The position numbers were made by a program, and so were the translations under genes. From assembly GCA_038526245.1 (NCBI GenBank), contig JBCBGZ010000007.1, forward strand, positions 15,294-79,293: a DNA stretch of 64,000 bases, written 5' to 3'. The notes below the pieces were generated by a model that was given only the letters and a program-made list of their open reading frames with translations, had not been told where the DNA came from and searched no databases. Positions 33,561-42,605 of this stretch are shown piece after piece. The stretch comes from UBA5336 sp038526245 (GTDB lineage: Bacteria; Pseudomonadota; Alphaproteobacteria; Caulobacterales; Hyphomonadaceae). The first letter of the stretch is position 1, and every line of letters begins with the position of its first letter.

Positions 33561-34568
33561 TCAAGCCGGCGCCAAATCCATCTTTGCAACTTGCTCTGCA
33601 ACTTTGGCCAGGGCCTTGAACTGGGCGTCGGTCAGGCGTGGGCGCTCGGCGGTCCGCACCATTTGCGTGATGCGGTCAGGCCGCGACGTCGTGAACAGAA
33701 CCTGTCCATCGGGATTTGAGTGGAGCGCATATTCCAGAAGGCAGCGGGCGAGCCGTCTGGGTCGGCGAATGTCAGCATAGACGCAATGGCTCGCCTTTTC
33801 TGCAAACTTCGGCTCGGCATTGAAAGCGCGCTGGAAACGTTCGAGCGACGCTCCGAGCCAGGAATGTGTCATCAACAGCGTCGTCTCTTCGCCGGCTGGG
33901 CGCGGCGCCGCATCGAACACACTGTCAGAGGTCTGAACGACGGGAAATGCGTCTGGATAACTGTCCAGAATACGGTCGGTCTGCTCGCGCGTTGACGCGA
34001 TGCCAAAGCTGCAGAACAGGCCTTCGCGCCGCCAGTCTTCCAGCGCCTTCAAAACCTGTCCATCGGCCAGATGATGGGCGTCGACCTCGTGCAAAAGGAA
34101 GAGGTCCAGATAGTCTGTCCCCAGTGCAGAGAGGCTTTCCTCTAGGCTTGCGCGCAACTGGGCAACGTCAAATTGTCCGAATGTGGGCTCGTTCCAGCGC
34201 GGCTTCGGCAGGACCCCCACGCCGCCCGGAAGCTTCCGACCAATCGTTAGTCCCTTATTTACGGCCCGGCGAAACGTGGTGTTGATCGGCGGGATGATGC
34301 CGGCCTTGCTGACAAGGAACACATCAGACCGGCGCCCATTCAGCGCGTCGCCCAATATCTGCTCGGCAGTGCCGTCGCCATACAGTCTCGCAGTATCAAA
34401 ATGAGTGATGCCCGCATCAAGCGCCGCATGGATGAGGCGAACCTGCGCGGCGCGGTCACCCCTGCCGTTCAATGCGCCGGTTCCAAAGCCAAGGCGCAAC
34501 CCTTCTGGGCGATGCAACTGGGTCAAGGTGGGCTCCATTTTCGTGCAGTTTAGGTCGTAATCTGGCAT
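33561..34568 (-). CDS. Aldo/keto reductase family protein
   Basis: The product has about 335 residues. The catalytic tetrad is complete: D58 and Y63 (FDTARLYGDG), K88 (LVSKAG) and H160 (LLHEVD). It is a cytoplasmic NADP(H)-dependent carbonyl reductase of the AKR superfamily with no clear substrate. The start is uncertain: ATGs at 34568 and 34538 both lack a good ribosome site, and the frame is open to 34721. It is divergent from the second GMC gene, and the stop is 5 bases from the GT39-like gene stop. Confidence 0.9.
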   Translation of the reverse strand: MPDYDLNCTKMEPTLTQLHRPEGLRLGFGTGALNGRGDRAAQVRLIHAALDAGITHFDTARLYGDGTAEQILGDALNGRRSDVFLVSKAGIIPPINTTFRRAVNKGLTIGRKLPGGVGVLPKPRWNEPTFGQFDVAQLRASLEESLSALGTDYLDLFLLHEVDAHHLADGQVLKALEDWRREGLFCSFGIASTREQTDRILDSYPDAFPVVQTSDSVFDAAPRPAGEETTLLMTHSWLGASLERFQRAFNAEPKFAEKASHCVYADIRRPRRLARCLLEYALHSNPDGQVLFTTSRPDRITQMVRTAERPRLTDAQFKALAKVAEQVAKMDLAPA

Positions 34569-34647
34569 AGGGGGTGCACGTGGCTTGAACCCCAGCAAGC
34601 GCGGTGCCAGACCCGGCATACGCAGCGGGACAGGGACCAGGCGCGCC

Positions 34648-36282
34648 ATGTTCAAACGATTTCCAACCCTTGCAGAGGCCGAAGCCCGAACGACGAATGA
34701 CGTGCTGGAAACGCCCGGCAAGTTCGATGCGATTGTCGTTGGCGGCGGGGCGTCAGGGGGCTTTGCAGCACGGCTTCTCTGCGAAGCTGGGTTGCAGACC
34801 CTCGTGCTGGATGCCGGTTGGACACCCCCGATTACCCGTGCGCCGCTGCGCCGGGCGACAAGCGGGTTTGTGTCAGCGCTGGCACAGCCTGCCGCCGTGC
34901 GATACCTTCCACCGCGCGTGATTTACAAGGGCCGGCAGGTGCTCAAGGCCCTCGGCCGCATGCGCCAGCCGGTTCAGACAGAATGCTATGCCTGGGAGCG
35001 GGATCCAGCGGCCTTTGTCGATGACGTCGACAATCCGTACGAGACGCCCGAGGACAAGCCCTACACATGGTTGCGGACCCATACGCCCGGCGGGCGGGTG
35101 CGCGTCCCCGGTCATGGGCGGCAATACTATCGCTTTTCAGAAGCCGAGTTCTCTCCAAGTGATGATCTGTCACCGAAGTGGCCATTTGGATACGAAGAGC
35201 TGGCGCCCTGGTATGCGAGGGCTGAAGCGATGCTGGCGCTTACGGGCGGGCGCGACGGGGTCGAAAGCGTGCCCGACAGCGACATCGCAAACCCGCTGAC
35301 ATTCAACGCCGCTGAGGCTGCGCTAGTAGAGAAGGTACAAGCCCGTTGGTCGGGTGCCCAGCTCGTTGCAGGCCGGTACGCGCCGCCCATGGAAAGCCTC
35401 GGCGAAGCCTCGCTGTCCGGCAACCTCTGGTGTCGCCGCGGGGCCGTGGCGCGTGAAATTCTGAGCGATCAATCTGGCAGGGCGGCCGGCGTCGCCTGGA
35501 CCGAGCCTGCCACCGGCGCCAAGCGAGACGCGCGTGCTCCGCTCGTATTCATCTGCGCGTCCCCACTGGAGTCCACGCGTTTGCTGATGCTTAGCGGGTC
35601 GTCCAAGGCACCCGATGGGGTGGGGGCAGGAAGCGGTGTCCTGGGTCGCAATCTCATGGACCATGTTCTGGTCAAAGTAGAGGGCATCGCTGGCAAACTG
35701 GCGGGTGATGGCAAGGCGCCTGAAGATGGCCGCTGCACATTCCTTCCGCGCTTTGACCGAGCCATTGCGGGAGATACGTTCGGTCAGCGGGGCTATGGCA
35801 TTCAACTCTACCAAACGCCGGGCGATGCGGACCGGTCCTGGTTTACTGCGGTTGCGTTCGGGGAGATGACCCCGCGCGCTGATAACCATATCCGGCTTCA
35901 TCCCACACGCCGGAACGCCGTCGGTCTGCCCATTCTCCATATTGAGAGCAGCCTCAGCGCGCGCGAGCATGCGCTGGCGACCTCCATGGGAGAGGCGCTT
36001 GAAGCCCTCTCCGATGTCGCTGGCGCTGAGCTCACCTTAAAGCCCAACGGGCCTGCCACGCCGGGGACGTCCGCCCATGAATGCGGAACGACCCGGTTGG
36101 GGAGCTCGCCCGATACGTCTGTTCTGGATACACACAATCAGTGCTGGGATATGCCCGGTCTCTATCTCACTGACGCGGCCAGCTTTCCGTCCCAGGGGTT
36201 TCAGAATCCAACACTCACTGTTCTGGCGCTCACGGCGCGTGCCGTAGACCATGCCATCGCCCAGCGCGGGGCGGGTGTTTAA
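34648..36282 (+). CDS. GMC-family FAD-dependent oxidoreductase
   Basis: The 544-residue product has the FAD site VGGGASGGFAARLLCEAG, and RVPGHGRQYYRFSE stands where the GMC signature is expected. The C-terminal catalytic part is HECGTTRLGSSP and GFQNPTLT, giving a His/Asn pair. It is only distantly similar to the other GMC enzyme in this window and is closer to glucose/gluconate-type dehydrogenases. ATG at 34648 gives a short leader and places FAD binding near residue 30; the frame is open from 34585. No cytochrome or small-subunit partner gene is adjacent. Confidence 0.88.
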   Translation: MFKRFPTLAEAEARTTNDVLETPGKFDAIVVGGGASGGFAARLLCEAGLQTLVLDAGWTPPITRAPLRRATSGFVSALAQPAAVRYLPPRVIYKGRQVLKALGRMRQPVQTECYAWERDPAAFVDDVDNPYETPEDKPYTWLRTHTPGGRVRVPGHGRQYYRFSEAEFSPSDDLSPKWPFGYEELAPWYARAEAMLALTGGRDGVESVPDSDIANPLTFNAAEAALVEKVQARWSGAQLVAGRYAPPMESLGEASLSGNLWCRRGAVAREILSDQSGRAAGVAWTEPATGAKRDARAPLVFICASPLESTRLLMLSGSSKAPDGVGAGSGVLGRNLMDHVLVKVEGIAGKLAGDGKAPEDGRCTFLPRFDRAIAGDTFGQRGYGIQLYQTPGDADRSWFTAVAFGEMTPRADNHIRLHPTRRNAVGLPILHIESSLSAREHALATSMGEALEALSDVAGAELTLKPNGPATPGTSAHECGTTRLGSSPDTSVLDTHNQCWDMPGLYLTDAASFPSQGFQNPTLTVLALTARAVDHAIAQRGAGV

Positions 36283-36322
36283 AGTCGGGTCCGTCTGGCT
36301 CAACGCTCGCGGCATGTAAGGG

Positions 36323-36374
36323 AAAAGCCCTGACGAGGCTCGCATCAACAGGTGACGCCAACCCTCGCAGGGCT
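36323..36374 (-). terminator. Terminator-like hairpin between the GMC and PAS genes
   Basis: AGCCCTG-A-CGAGG (36326-36338) pairs with CCTCGCAGGGCT (36363-36374), leaving one bulged A and a 24-base loop. On the minus strand it is followed by TTTTCC, so it fits termination of the PAS-protein transcript. Confidence 0.5.
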
Positions 36375-36416
36375 CAATGTCTTTATGTTTCTGTCCCTCG
36401 AGGGAGGTTCGCCGCG

Positions 36417-37085
36417 CTAGTCGCGGCTTGAAACCAGTTTGAGGTGGGGACGCTTGCGCGGCGTTTGGCGCTGTGGCGCGTGGATCTCTGTAATGGCGTG
36501 GCGCCAGATTGGGCGCGCTTCCAGCAGTTTTTCTCCGCCAAGCGGTTGGTAGTGACCTAGCAGGCGCCGCGCTGTGCCTTCGCGATGGGGAAGGGGCGCC
36601 AGGGCAATTTCGACCTGCAGGATGCGCCCGGTCAGGGTCTCGCCCCGTGCGCGGATGACGCCTGGGCTGAGCTCGGAAGATACAGCTTCAGCAACGGAGC
36701 GTGCCAGTCCTCGGTCGGAGCCCATCCAAAGGTCGAAGAAATCCTCATCGCACACGTTTTTCCCGAAGTAATCGTGCAGAGCCTGACCCGCGGTGCGGAA
36801 CAGCCAGCCGCCTTCGGCAGCCTCACGCAGGACAAAGATGTTGCCAATCAGGGATGAAGGCTCGCCCATCATCGGGCTGTGGGACAGCGCATCGCCGGGG
36901 TTTGAGTCCATCCGGCGCCAGGCTTCAAGCATGGTGCGTGTATTCGGGTGCGCTGTGCGTTCCAGCATGGGGCAGTACTCCGCTAATTCTAGGATCGCAC
37001 CTCTTTGGGTGGGTGCGTTTGGGTCTGCGGGGTCCTTCGCAATCTGCGCGCCACTCCAGCGTGTGCCCTTTCGAGTTGAATTCAT
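36417..37085 (-). CDS. PAS_5-type PAS-domain protein
   Basis: The 222-residue product matches the alphaproteobacterial PAS_5 family (the MopJ group of Caulobacter): HPNTRTMLEAWRRM, then GNIFVLREAAEGGWLFRTAGQAL, then RRLLGHYQPLGGE, quoted here as short key parts LFRTAGQAL and LLGHYQPL. The basic C terminus has no output domain. Related proteins act as adaptors in stress or cell-cycle signalling. The ATG at 37085 lacks a ribosome site, while an in-frame ATG at 36968 has GGAG 9 bases upstream; the shorter form, starting just before HPNTR, is quite possible. Confidence 0.75.
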   Translation of the reverse strand: MNSTRKGTRWSGAQIAKDPADPNAPTQRGAILELAEYCPMLERTAHPNTRTMLEAWRRMDSNPGDALSHSPMMGEPSSLIGNIFVLREAAEGGWLFRTAGQALHDYFGKNVCDEDFFDLWMGSDRGLARSVAEAVSSELSPGVIRARGETLTGRILQVEIALAPLPHREGTARRLLGHYQPLGGEKLLEARPIWRHAITEIHAPQRQTPRKRPHLKLVSSRD

Positions 37086-37169
37086 TCGTTAATCGGGGGC
37101 GGCATTCGCTCCGGAAGCGAAAATCGGCACGGAAGCTGCTTTTCGAAGTGGGAATTCTCGAGGAGACCC

Positions 37170-38162
37170 ATGATGGGCGTGTCAACGCGAAACACTCTTC
37201 TGGCCGGACTGGCGGCCATTTCAGTTCTTGGCCTCGGCGGGCTCGCCTCCGCAGGCGGTGGCGCGTGCGGCGCATCAGGGTGCGGTGGCTCACCAAGCCC
37301 GGTCGTGCCGGGACCGAGCGTTCCTGTTACCGGGCCGGCCATGCCAGGCTCCGGCGCACCGGGATGTTGCGGCTCCATGCCGAAAGGCCCGAACGTCATT
37401 GTACCGGGTGTGCATGTCGGCGGCCCGCACGTCACCGTCACCGGCCCAAGCGTGAATGTGAACCAGGGCAAGATTGGCCTTGGTGGCAACACTATTCTCG
37501 TTGCGCCTCAACAAGCTCAAAGCACGACTTTCTTATCTGGAGGGGGCGCGTTCTTCGCCGGTCCCCAAGGCGTTGCACCTTCTACACTGTCCGGCCTCGA
37601 TGTTTCAGGCGATGAAGAACGCTATATGGAAACGGTGACGGAACAGGTGCCGGTTCAGGAAGAAGTCTGCGTTCGTCCGAGCCATCCGCAAACCGTTGTG
37701 CGTCCGATCCAGGCCGTGTGCCTGGATGATACCGGCACGCCCCATCCCGCCAGCCAGGTGACCGGTGAACGGTCAGTTGCAGGAAATTATCAGGGCGAGA
37801 TTTACCGGTGCATGGCGGGAACGGCGATGCAGGTCACTGTGGGGTCAATCGAAAACGACCAACCAAACTTTGAACAAGCCCAGAGCTTTTCCTGCCAGAA
37901 GGGCGAGGCCCTTGTGCGCCGCGCGAACGGTCAGCTCGCCTGCGCCATCCAATCGCCTGAGCGCGATTGCAACGAACGATCCTTGCTGCGTCAGTACGGA
38001 CCGGGCCTGAAACTGATCCAGACCACGGGATCGGCCCAGCAGTGTGTTCGTCAAGTTCGCACACGCATGGAAACCCGCCAACGCCAGGTGGAACGCGTGC
38101 GCGAGCCAGCTCCGGCGGGCCCGATTGTGCTCGATGGCGGCGTTGGACAATCCGTCTACTAA
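37170..38162 (+). CDS. Unrecognised secreted Gly/Pro/Cys-rich protein
   Basis: The 330-residue product has a signal peptide ending GLASA-GGG. The first 100 mature residues are rich in Gly, Pro, Val and Cys, with two similar turns of a GPxVxVxGPxVxV-type pattern around VIVPGVHVGGPHVTVTGPSV. A second part from about residue 150 has six or more Cys residues, for example EEVCVRP, AVCLDD, YRCMAG, SFSCQKG and LACAIQ. The spacing suggests disulfide-linked modules. GAGGAG precedes paired ATGs at 37170 and 37173. I recognise no family. It is a single gene with its own terminator and is probably a surface or periplasmic structural protein. Confidence 0.75.
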   Translation: MMGVSTRNTLLAGLAAISVLGLGGLASAGGGACGASGCGGSPSPVVPGPSVPVTGPAMPGSGAPGCCGSMPKGPNVIVPGVHVGGPHVTVTGPSVNVNQGKIGLGGNTILVAPQQAQSTTFLSGGGAFFAGPQGVAPSTLSGLDVSGDEERYMETVTEQVPVQEEVCVRPSHPQTVVRPIQAVCLDDTGTPHPASQVTGERSVAGNYQGEIYRCMAGTAMQVTVGSIENDQPNFEQAQSFSCQKGEALVRRANGQLACAIQSPERDCNERSLLRQYGPGLKLIQTTGSAQQCVRQVRTRMETRQRQVERVREPAPAGPIVLDGGVGQSVY

Positions 38163-38191
38163 TCAAGGCATAGACGTTACACGGCAACTTG

Positions 38192-38226
38192 ACCCGCTAC
38201 GCCTTCCGCGTAGCGGGTTATTCTTT
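38192..38226 (+). terminator. Terminator after the Cys-rich secreted protein gene
   Basis: A perfect 11-bp stem (ACCCGCTACGC at 38192-38202 with GCGTAGCGGGT at 38208-38218) has loop CTTCC and is followed by the T-rich TATTCTTT. Confidence 0.8.
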
Positions 38227-38249
38227 ATCTCGGCCTGCTTCCGCGCCGT

Positions 38250-39002
38250 CTAGGATTGGTTCGTCAATTCGCTGACAACGCGCTTTGCGGCGGTGTCCAC
38301 TATCCGGCCACCGTGTTCAGCGGTGGATTGGGTCGGATCTGACCCAATGCGGCCATCTGGAAACTGCCGACGATACTGAACGGCATCACCAATTTTGCCC
38401 ATTGGCGCTATTTTGGGAGACATCTTCACGTCAGCGCGGGCGTGGTCGGGATAGCCGAAATAGGTGACGGAGACTTCCGAGGCGGTCGCATGGGCGCCAT
38501 GACCCGTGGGATAGAGTTCATCGCAGAGGGATTTGACCTCTTTGTAATCCCACCAGTTTCGCAGCGTGAGGTTCAGCTCAGGCTGGTTCTGCACGCCATG
38601 GGGGTCAAAGCTGCGCTTGGCGCGGATCTCTGCAAAGGCGGCTTCGATGGTGGCGATATTGCCGCCATGGCCGTTAAGCCAGAACAGGTTGCGAAATCCG
38701 TGGCGCACCAAACTGTCTGTCCAGTCGACCATCGCCGCAATCATTGTGGTGGGCCGAAGCGTGATCGTGCCAGGGAAGGACAAATGGTGCTGGGCTGACC
38801 CGATATTGAAGACAGGTCCCACAAGCATGTCGTCGGGCGCCAGGGATTCGGCATGGTTGGCGATGATCTCGGGACACAGTGCATCAGTGCCAATGAAACC
38901 GTTTGGCCCGTGCTGTTCGAAAGAGCCGATGGGGAGCAGGATCGTGTCTGATCGCTCCAGCCAGGCTTCGATATCGGTCCAGGTGCTTAGAGCCAGGCGC
39001 AT
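38250..39002 (-). CDS. Creatininase-family amidohydrolase
   Basis: The 250-residue product has the metal-binding pattern of the creatininase family: SFEQHGPNGFIGTD (E29, H31, D40) and LNGHGGNIATIEAAF. Members open cyclic amides such as creatinine, or act in riboflavin/F420 and other pathways (for example ArfB and mycofactocin MftE). No pathway genes are adjacent here, so the substrate is open. The gene is 54 bases upstream of DUF4345 (stop to start) but that gene reads in the same minus direction from higher coordinates. Confidence 0.9.
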   Translation of the reverse strand: MRLALSTWTDIEAWLERSDTILLPIGSFEQHGPNGFIGTDALCPEIIANHAESLAPDDMLVGPVFNIGSAQHHLSFPGTITLRPTTMIAAMVDWTDSLVRHGFRNLFWLNGHGGNIATIEAAFAEIRAKRSFDPHGVQNQPELNLTLRNWWDYKEVKSLCDELYPTGHGAHATASEVSVTYFGYPDHARADVKMSPKIAPMGKIGDAVQYRRQFPDGRIGSDPTQSTAEHGGRIVDTAAKRVVSELTNQS

Positions 39003-39056
39003 GGGAACTCCCGATTGAAGGTGGCAAGACCGAGTGCGGGCTTGGTTCGCAGTGAG

Positions 39057-39434
39057 TTACGGGTCTTGTGCGCGCAACGCAATGAGGGCGCCAACAAGCA
39101 CGGAGGCTTCAAATGCGATGAAGGCGTAAAAGTCCGATGTCGGACCGCCATGGAGAAGCCAGGCCACGACCCGAGCGAAACAGTATCCGCCCATATAAGT
39201 CACCAGAAACCACAGGGCCGGGCGTACCATTTTGGGCAAGGCGGCTCCTGCCAGTGTCAGCGCTGCGGCGCCGAGGCTGACCCCGCCATATATCCCGGCC
39301 ATTTCAAAGGCGCCATTTCGCCCGCCCACCTCAACACCAAGGCTTGAAGTCATGCCAAGCGGGTCCGTCAGGCTCCAGAACCCGAAAGCCACAAACATAA
39401 GCCCCACAAGGGCAAGAAAGCTGCGCGTGATCAT
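39057..39434 (-). CDS. DUF4345 membrane protein
   Basis: The 125-residue product has four predicted transmembrane helices and the family features GGRNGAFEMAGIYGG (residues near 40) and YMGGYCFARVVAW. DUF4345 proteins are small inner-membrane proteins of unknown role. ATG at 39434 is preceded by GCGGGA; a GTG three codons upstream has no ribosome site. It ends 54 bases before the creatininase gene and may be cotranscribed with it. Confidence 0.82.
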   Translation of the reverse strand: MITRSFLALVGLMFVAFGFWSLTDPLGMTSSLGVEVGGRNGAFEMAGIYGGVSLGAAALTLAGAALPKMVRPALWFLVTYMGGYCFARVVAWLLHGGPTSDFYAFIAFEASVLVGALIALRAQDP

Positions 39435-39550
39435 GTCCCGCACTTAGAACAAAACACCCGTTTGGAAAGCGACCTCTGCCAGAAGGCACTTCCGGACTAA
39501 ATCAGAGCGTCGCTTCGTCACCACACCCAAATGCGATTTCTCTGGTTTGG

Positions 39551-39585
39551 AAAAGAAAAAAAGGCCCGGATTGCTCCGGGCCTTT
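39551..39585 (-). terminator. Rho-independent terminator of groES-groEL
   Basis: On the minus strand an 11-bp stem (39560-39570 with 39575-39585, core GGCCCGGA and TCCGGGCC) has a 4-base loop and is followed by a long T-rich run (complement of AAAAGAAAAAA). It lies 27 bases after the groEL stop. Confidence 0.92.
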
Positions 39586-39611
39586 CTCGTGATATCAGGC
39601 TGGGCCTGAGC

Positions 39612-41258
39612 TTACATCATGCCGCCCATTCCGCCCATGCCACCCATTCCGCCCATGTCAGGCATTGCGGGGGCATCTTCTTTCGGCGCTTCTGCGATGG
39701 CCGCTTCGGTGGTGATCAGCAGCGATGCCACGGAGGCAGCGTTCTGCAGGGCCGAGCGAACCACTTTCACTGGGTCGATGACGCCCATTTTCACGAGGTC
39801 GCCATACTCTTCGGTCTGAGCGTTAAAGCCGAAGGCTTTCGACTTTTCAGCCAGCACTGTGGAGACCACAACGGAGCCTTCCACGCCTGCGTTTTCAGCA
39901 ATCTGACGTGCTGGGGCCTCGAGCGCCTTGCGCACGATGTCGATGCCGGCTTGCTCGTCGTCATTGTCGCCTTTCACGTCGATGTTCTTCGACGCACGCA
40001 GCAGAGCGATGCCGCCACCGGGAACAATGCCTTCTTCAACGGCAGCGCGGGTGGCGTTCAGAGCATCGTCCACACGGTCCTTGCGCTCTTTCACTTCCAC
40101 TTCCGTGGCGCCGCCAACCTTGATGACAGCAACGCCGCCAGCCAGCTTAGCGAGACGCTCTTGCAGCTTCTCACGATCATAGTCTGAAGACGTGTCTTCG
40201 ATCTGCGTGCGGATCTGGGCCACGCGGGCTTCGATCTCCGCCTTGGCGCCTACGCCGTCGACAATGGTCGTGTCATCCTTGGTGATGTTCACGCGCTTGG
40301 CCGTGCCGAGCATGTCCATGGTGACGTTTTCGAGCTTAATGCCGAGATCTTCGGAAATCACCGTGCCACCCGTCAGGATCGCGATGTCCTGCAGCATGGC
40401 TTTGCGGCGGTCGCCGAAGCCAGGTGCCTTGACCGCAGCCACTTTCAGGCCACCGCGCAGCTTGTTGACCACCAGCGTGGCCAGGGCCTCGCCGTCCACA
40501 TCTTCTGCGATGATCAACAGCGGACGCTGGGACTGCACAACGCTTTCCAGGATCGGAAGCATGGGCTGCAGGGAAGAGAGTTTCTTCTCGTGCAGGAGGA
40601 TCATCGGATCCTCAAGCTCGGTGACCATCTTGTCAGCGTTGGTGATGAAGTAGGGGCTGAGATAGCCGCGGTCGAACTGCATGCCTTCGACAACGTCCAG
40701 CTCGGTTTCCAGCGACTTGGCTTCCTCAACCGTGATCACGCCTTCATTGCCGACTTTGTCCATCGCTTCTGCGATCATGGCGCCGACTTCAGCTTCACCG
40801 TTTGCGGAGATGGTGCCGACCTGGGCGATCTCTTCGTTGGTTTTCACCTTCTTGGAGTGGTGAGCGAGGTCGCTGACCACCTCTGCAGTCGCTTTCTCGA
40901 TGCCGCGGCGCAGGTCCATTGGGTTCATGCCGGCAGCAACGCGCTTCATGCCCTCGCGAACGATGGACTGGGCGAGGACCGTGGCGGTCGTGGTGCCGTC
41001 ACCAGCCACGTCATTGGCCTTGGACGCCACTTCGCGCAGCATCTGGGCGCCCATGTTCTGGAACTTGTCTTCCAGCTCGATTTCCTTTGCGACAGTTACG
41101 CCGTCCTTGGTGGTGCGCGGGGCGCCGAAGGATTTTTCGATGACCACGTTGCGGCCTTTCGGGCCGAGCGTAACCTTTACAGCGTTAGCCAGGATGTCCA
41201 CGCCGCGCAGCATTTGCTCGCGGGCTTCCGGGCCGAAATTTACGTGTTTGGCAGCCAT
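39612..41258 (-). CDS. groL: Chaperonin GroEL
   Basis: The 548-residue subunit of the 14-mer chaperonin has every landmark: TLGPKGRNVVIEKSFGAP near the N terminus, the ATPase segment DGTTTATVLAQ (87-97), a VEEGIVPGGGIALLRA segment near 400, and the flexible GGMGGMGGMGGMM tail. It refolds proteins in the cytoplasm with GroES and is essential. It follows groES on the same strand after 55 bases and ends at a strong terminator. Its transcript starts at the CIRCE-controlled region upstream of groES. Confidence 0.98.
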   Translation of the reverse strand: MAAKHVNFGPEAREQMLRGVDILANAVKVTLGPKGRNVVIEKSFGAPRTTKDGVTVAKEIELEDKFQNMGAQMLREVASKANDVAGDGTTTATVLAQSIVREGMKRVAAGMNPMDLRRGIEKATAEVVSDLAHHSKKVKTNEEIAQVGTISANGEAEVGAMIAEAMDKVGNEGVITVEEAKSLETELDVVEGMQFDRGYLSPYFITNADKMVTELEDPMILLHEKKLSSLQPMLPILESVVQSQRPLLIIAEDVDGEALATLVVNKLRGGLKVAAVKAPGFGDRRKAMLQDIAILTGGTVISEDLGIKLENVTMDMLGTAKRVNITKDDTTIVDGVGAKAEIEARVAQIRTQIEDTSSDYDREKLQERLAKLAGGVAVIKVGGATEVEVKERKDRVDDALNATRAAVEEGIVPGGGIALLRASKNIDVKGDNDDEQAGIDIVRKALEAPARQIAENAGVEGSVVVSTVLAEKSKAFGFNAQTEEYGDLVKMGVIDPVKVVRSALQNAASVASLLITTEAAIAEAPKEDAPAMPDMGGMGGMGGMGGMM

Positions 41259-41313
41259 GTGAGTCTACCTTTCCAAATCTTGAGTTCGTTGTGTTGAGCG
41301 AAAAAGCGCGTGC

Positions 41314-41604
41314 TTACTCGACGATGCCGAGGATGTCGCTTTCCTTCATGATCAGCAGCTCTTCACCATCAACGGTGACTTCGGAGCCGGACCATTTGCC
41401 GAACAGGATGCGGTCTCCGGGTTTCACGTCCATGGGGACGATTTCCATATCCTCACCACCGCGCGCGCCATTGCCCACGGCAACGACTTCACCCTCTTGG
41501 GGTTTTTCTTTCGCGGTGTCGGGGATGATGATCCCGCCAGCGGTCTTTTCGCCTTCTTCAGTGCGGCGGACCAAAACACGGTCGTGGAGTGGACGGAATG
41601 CCAT
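41314..41604 (-). CDS. groS: Co-chaperonin GroES
   Basis: The 96-residue protein contains FRPLHDRVLVRR at the start, the mobile loop EKTAGGIIIPDTAKEKP (key part GGIIIPDTA) and GDRILFGKWSGSEV. It caps GroEL as a heptamer. GGAAGAGGG precedes the ATG. It is the first gene of the bicistronic heat-shock operon. Confidence 0.98.
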   Translation of the reverse strand: MAFRPLHDRVLVRRTEEGEKTAGGIIIPDTAKEKPQEGEVVAVGNGARGGEDMEIVPMDVKPGDRILFGKWSGSEVTVDGEELLIMKESDILGIVE

Positions 41605-41665
41605 GTGCCCTCTTCCTTACTCTTTAGAGTTTCTGTTTCGCCTGTCGGCAGCACATTTGGGCGAT

Positions 41666-41692
41666 GTAGCACTCGCCCCGTTCGACTGCTAA
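41666..41692 (-). promoter_or_regulatory. CIRCE operator (HrcA site) upstream of groES
   Basis: GTAGCACTC (41666-41674), nine bases, then GACTGCTAA (41684-41692) matches the consensus TTAGCACTC-N9-GAGTGCTAA with one mismatch per half. CIRCE is bound by the repressor HrcA, whose folding depends on GroEL, giving autoregulation. The site lies 61 bases upstream of the groES ATG. A TTGACG hexamer on the same strand (complement of 41726-41731) could be the -35 of the promoter; its -10 is poor. Confidence 0.9.
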
Positions 41693-41921
41693 CAGTGCGG
41701 CGGAGGTAGTTAGGCGAGCCCGGCGCGTCAATGGCGTGGATCACACTTTTTTCACGAATTCGTGGCGCGGCGGCCAAGGGTGTGTTCGACCGCCATCCCT
41801 GATCACAGCAAGGCCTGTGAAATCCCCCCTGCAATGACGGTTTGAGTTTGCTATAGACATGTCGGCTGGGTGAGGGAAGGTGTGTGAAGACACCACCACA
41901 ACAAAAGATGGGGTGAGCGCT
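41693..41921. other. Divergent intergenic region between groES and the 41.9-kb gene
   Basis: Together with the CIRCE part this is the only gap above 300 bases (41605-41921). It should hold the groES promoter on the minus strand and a plus-strand promoter for the membrane-protein gene, where GCTATAGAC near 41850 is -10-like. I see no small gene, RNA or repeat with enough support to report. Confidence 0.4.
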
Positions 41922-42605
41922 ATGGGCAACATGATCTGGTGGATTTTGCCAGGAATTTCAGGCGTGATCGGGCTGATGCTCGGCTTTGGCGGCTTGGGGC
42001 GTCTTTTCAGCGCCCAGGTGTTTTCAGGACTGACCCGGATGGTCTTCGGCGTCGGTTTTCTAGGCCTGGCCGGCGTTGTCACCATGGCGGGCCTGAACCT
42101 TCAGACTTATCAGCGCCTGACCTATGAGCGCGATGTTCTGACGATCAGCTTTGAAGATGCCGGGGCGCCGGACGAGTACATAGCCACGGTGATCTATGAA
42201 GGCGGCGAGACAGAGACCTATGAATTGCGCGGCGATGAGTGGCAGGTGCGTGCCCGAGTGATCCGTTTTGATCCATTGTCCAATATGCTCGGATACAACA
42301 GCGTCTACCGCCTTGATCGTTTGTCCGGCGGGTTTGAAGACGCTGAAGGCGAGACGACTGTGATTGTCCACCGCCTCAGCGAAAACCCGGGCCTGGACGT
42401 TCAGGCGCTCGCCAAAGCCGAAGGCGCCCGGTGGGGCGTTTCGACGGAGGCTTATGGATCGGGCGTCTACAATCCCATGGCCAACGGGCTCGCCTATCGC
42501 GTGAAGATGGCACAGACCGGGCTTGTCATGGAGGCGGGCAACACCGCTACGCAAGCGCGCATCGGAAAGCCGAACGATTCCACATCCGCTGGCGGGGCCG
42601 AATAG
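41922..42605 (+). CDS. Two-helix membrane protein, unknown function
   Basis: The 227-residue product has two transmembrane helices (about residues 4-24 and 34-58) followed by a soluble part of about 165 residues, beta-rich with YELRGDEWQVRARVIRFDP. Homologues are sometimes labelled cation/multidrug efflux protein without evidence. ATG at 41922 follows GGGGTGAG; the frame is open from 41880. Its TAG stop overlaps the GTG start of the methyltransferase (TAGTG), so the two are coupled. Confidence 0.75.
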   Translation: MGNMIWWILPGISGVIGLMLGFGGLGRLFSAQVFSGLTRMVFGVGFLGLAGVVTMAGLNLQTYQRLTYERDVLTISFEDAGAPDEYIATVIYEGGETETYELRGDEWQVRARVIRFDPLSNMLGYNSVYRLDRLSGGFEDAEGETTVIVHRLSENPGLDVQALAKAEGARWGVSTEAYGSGVYNPMANGLAYRVKMAQTGLVMEAGNTATQARIGKPNDSTSAGGAE

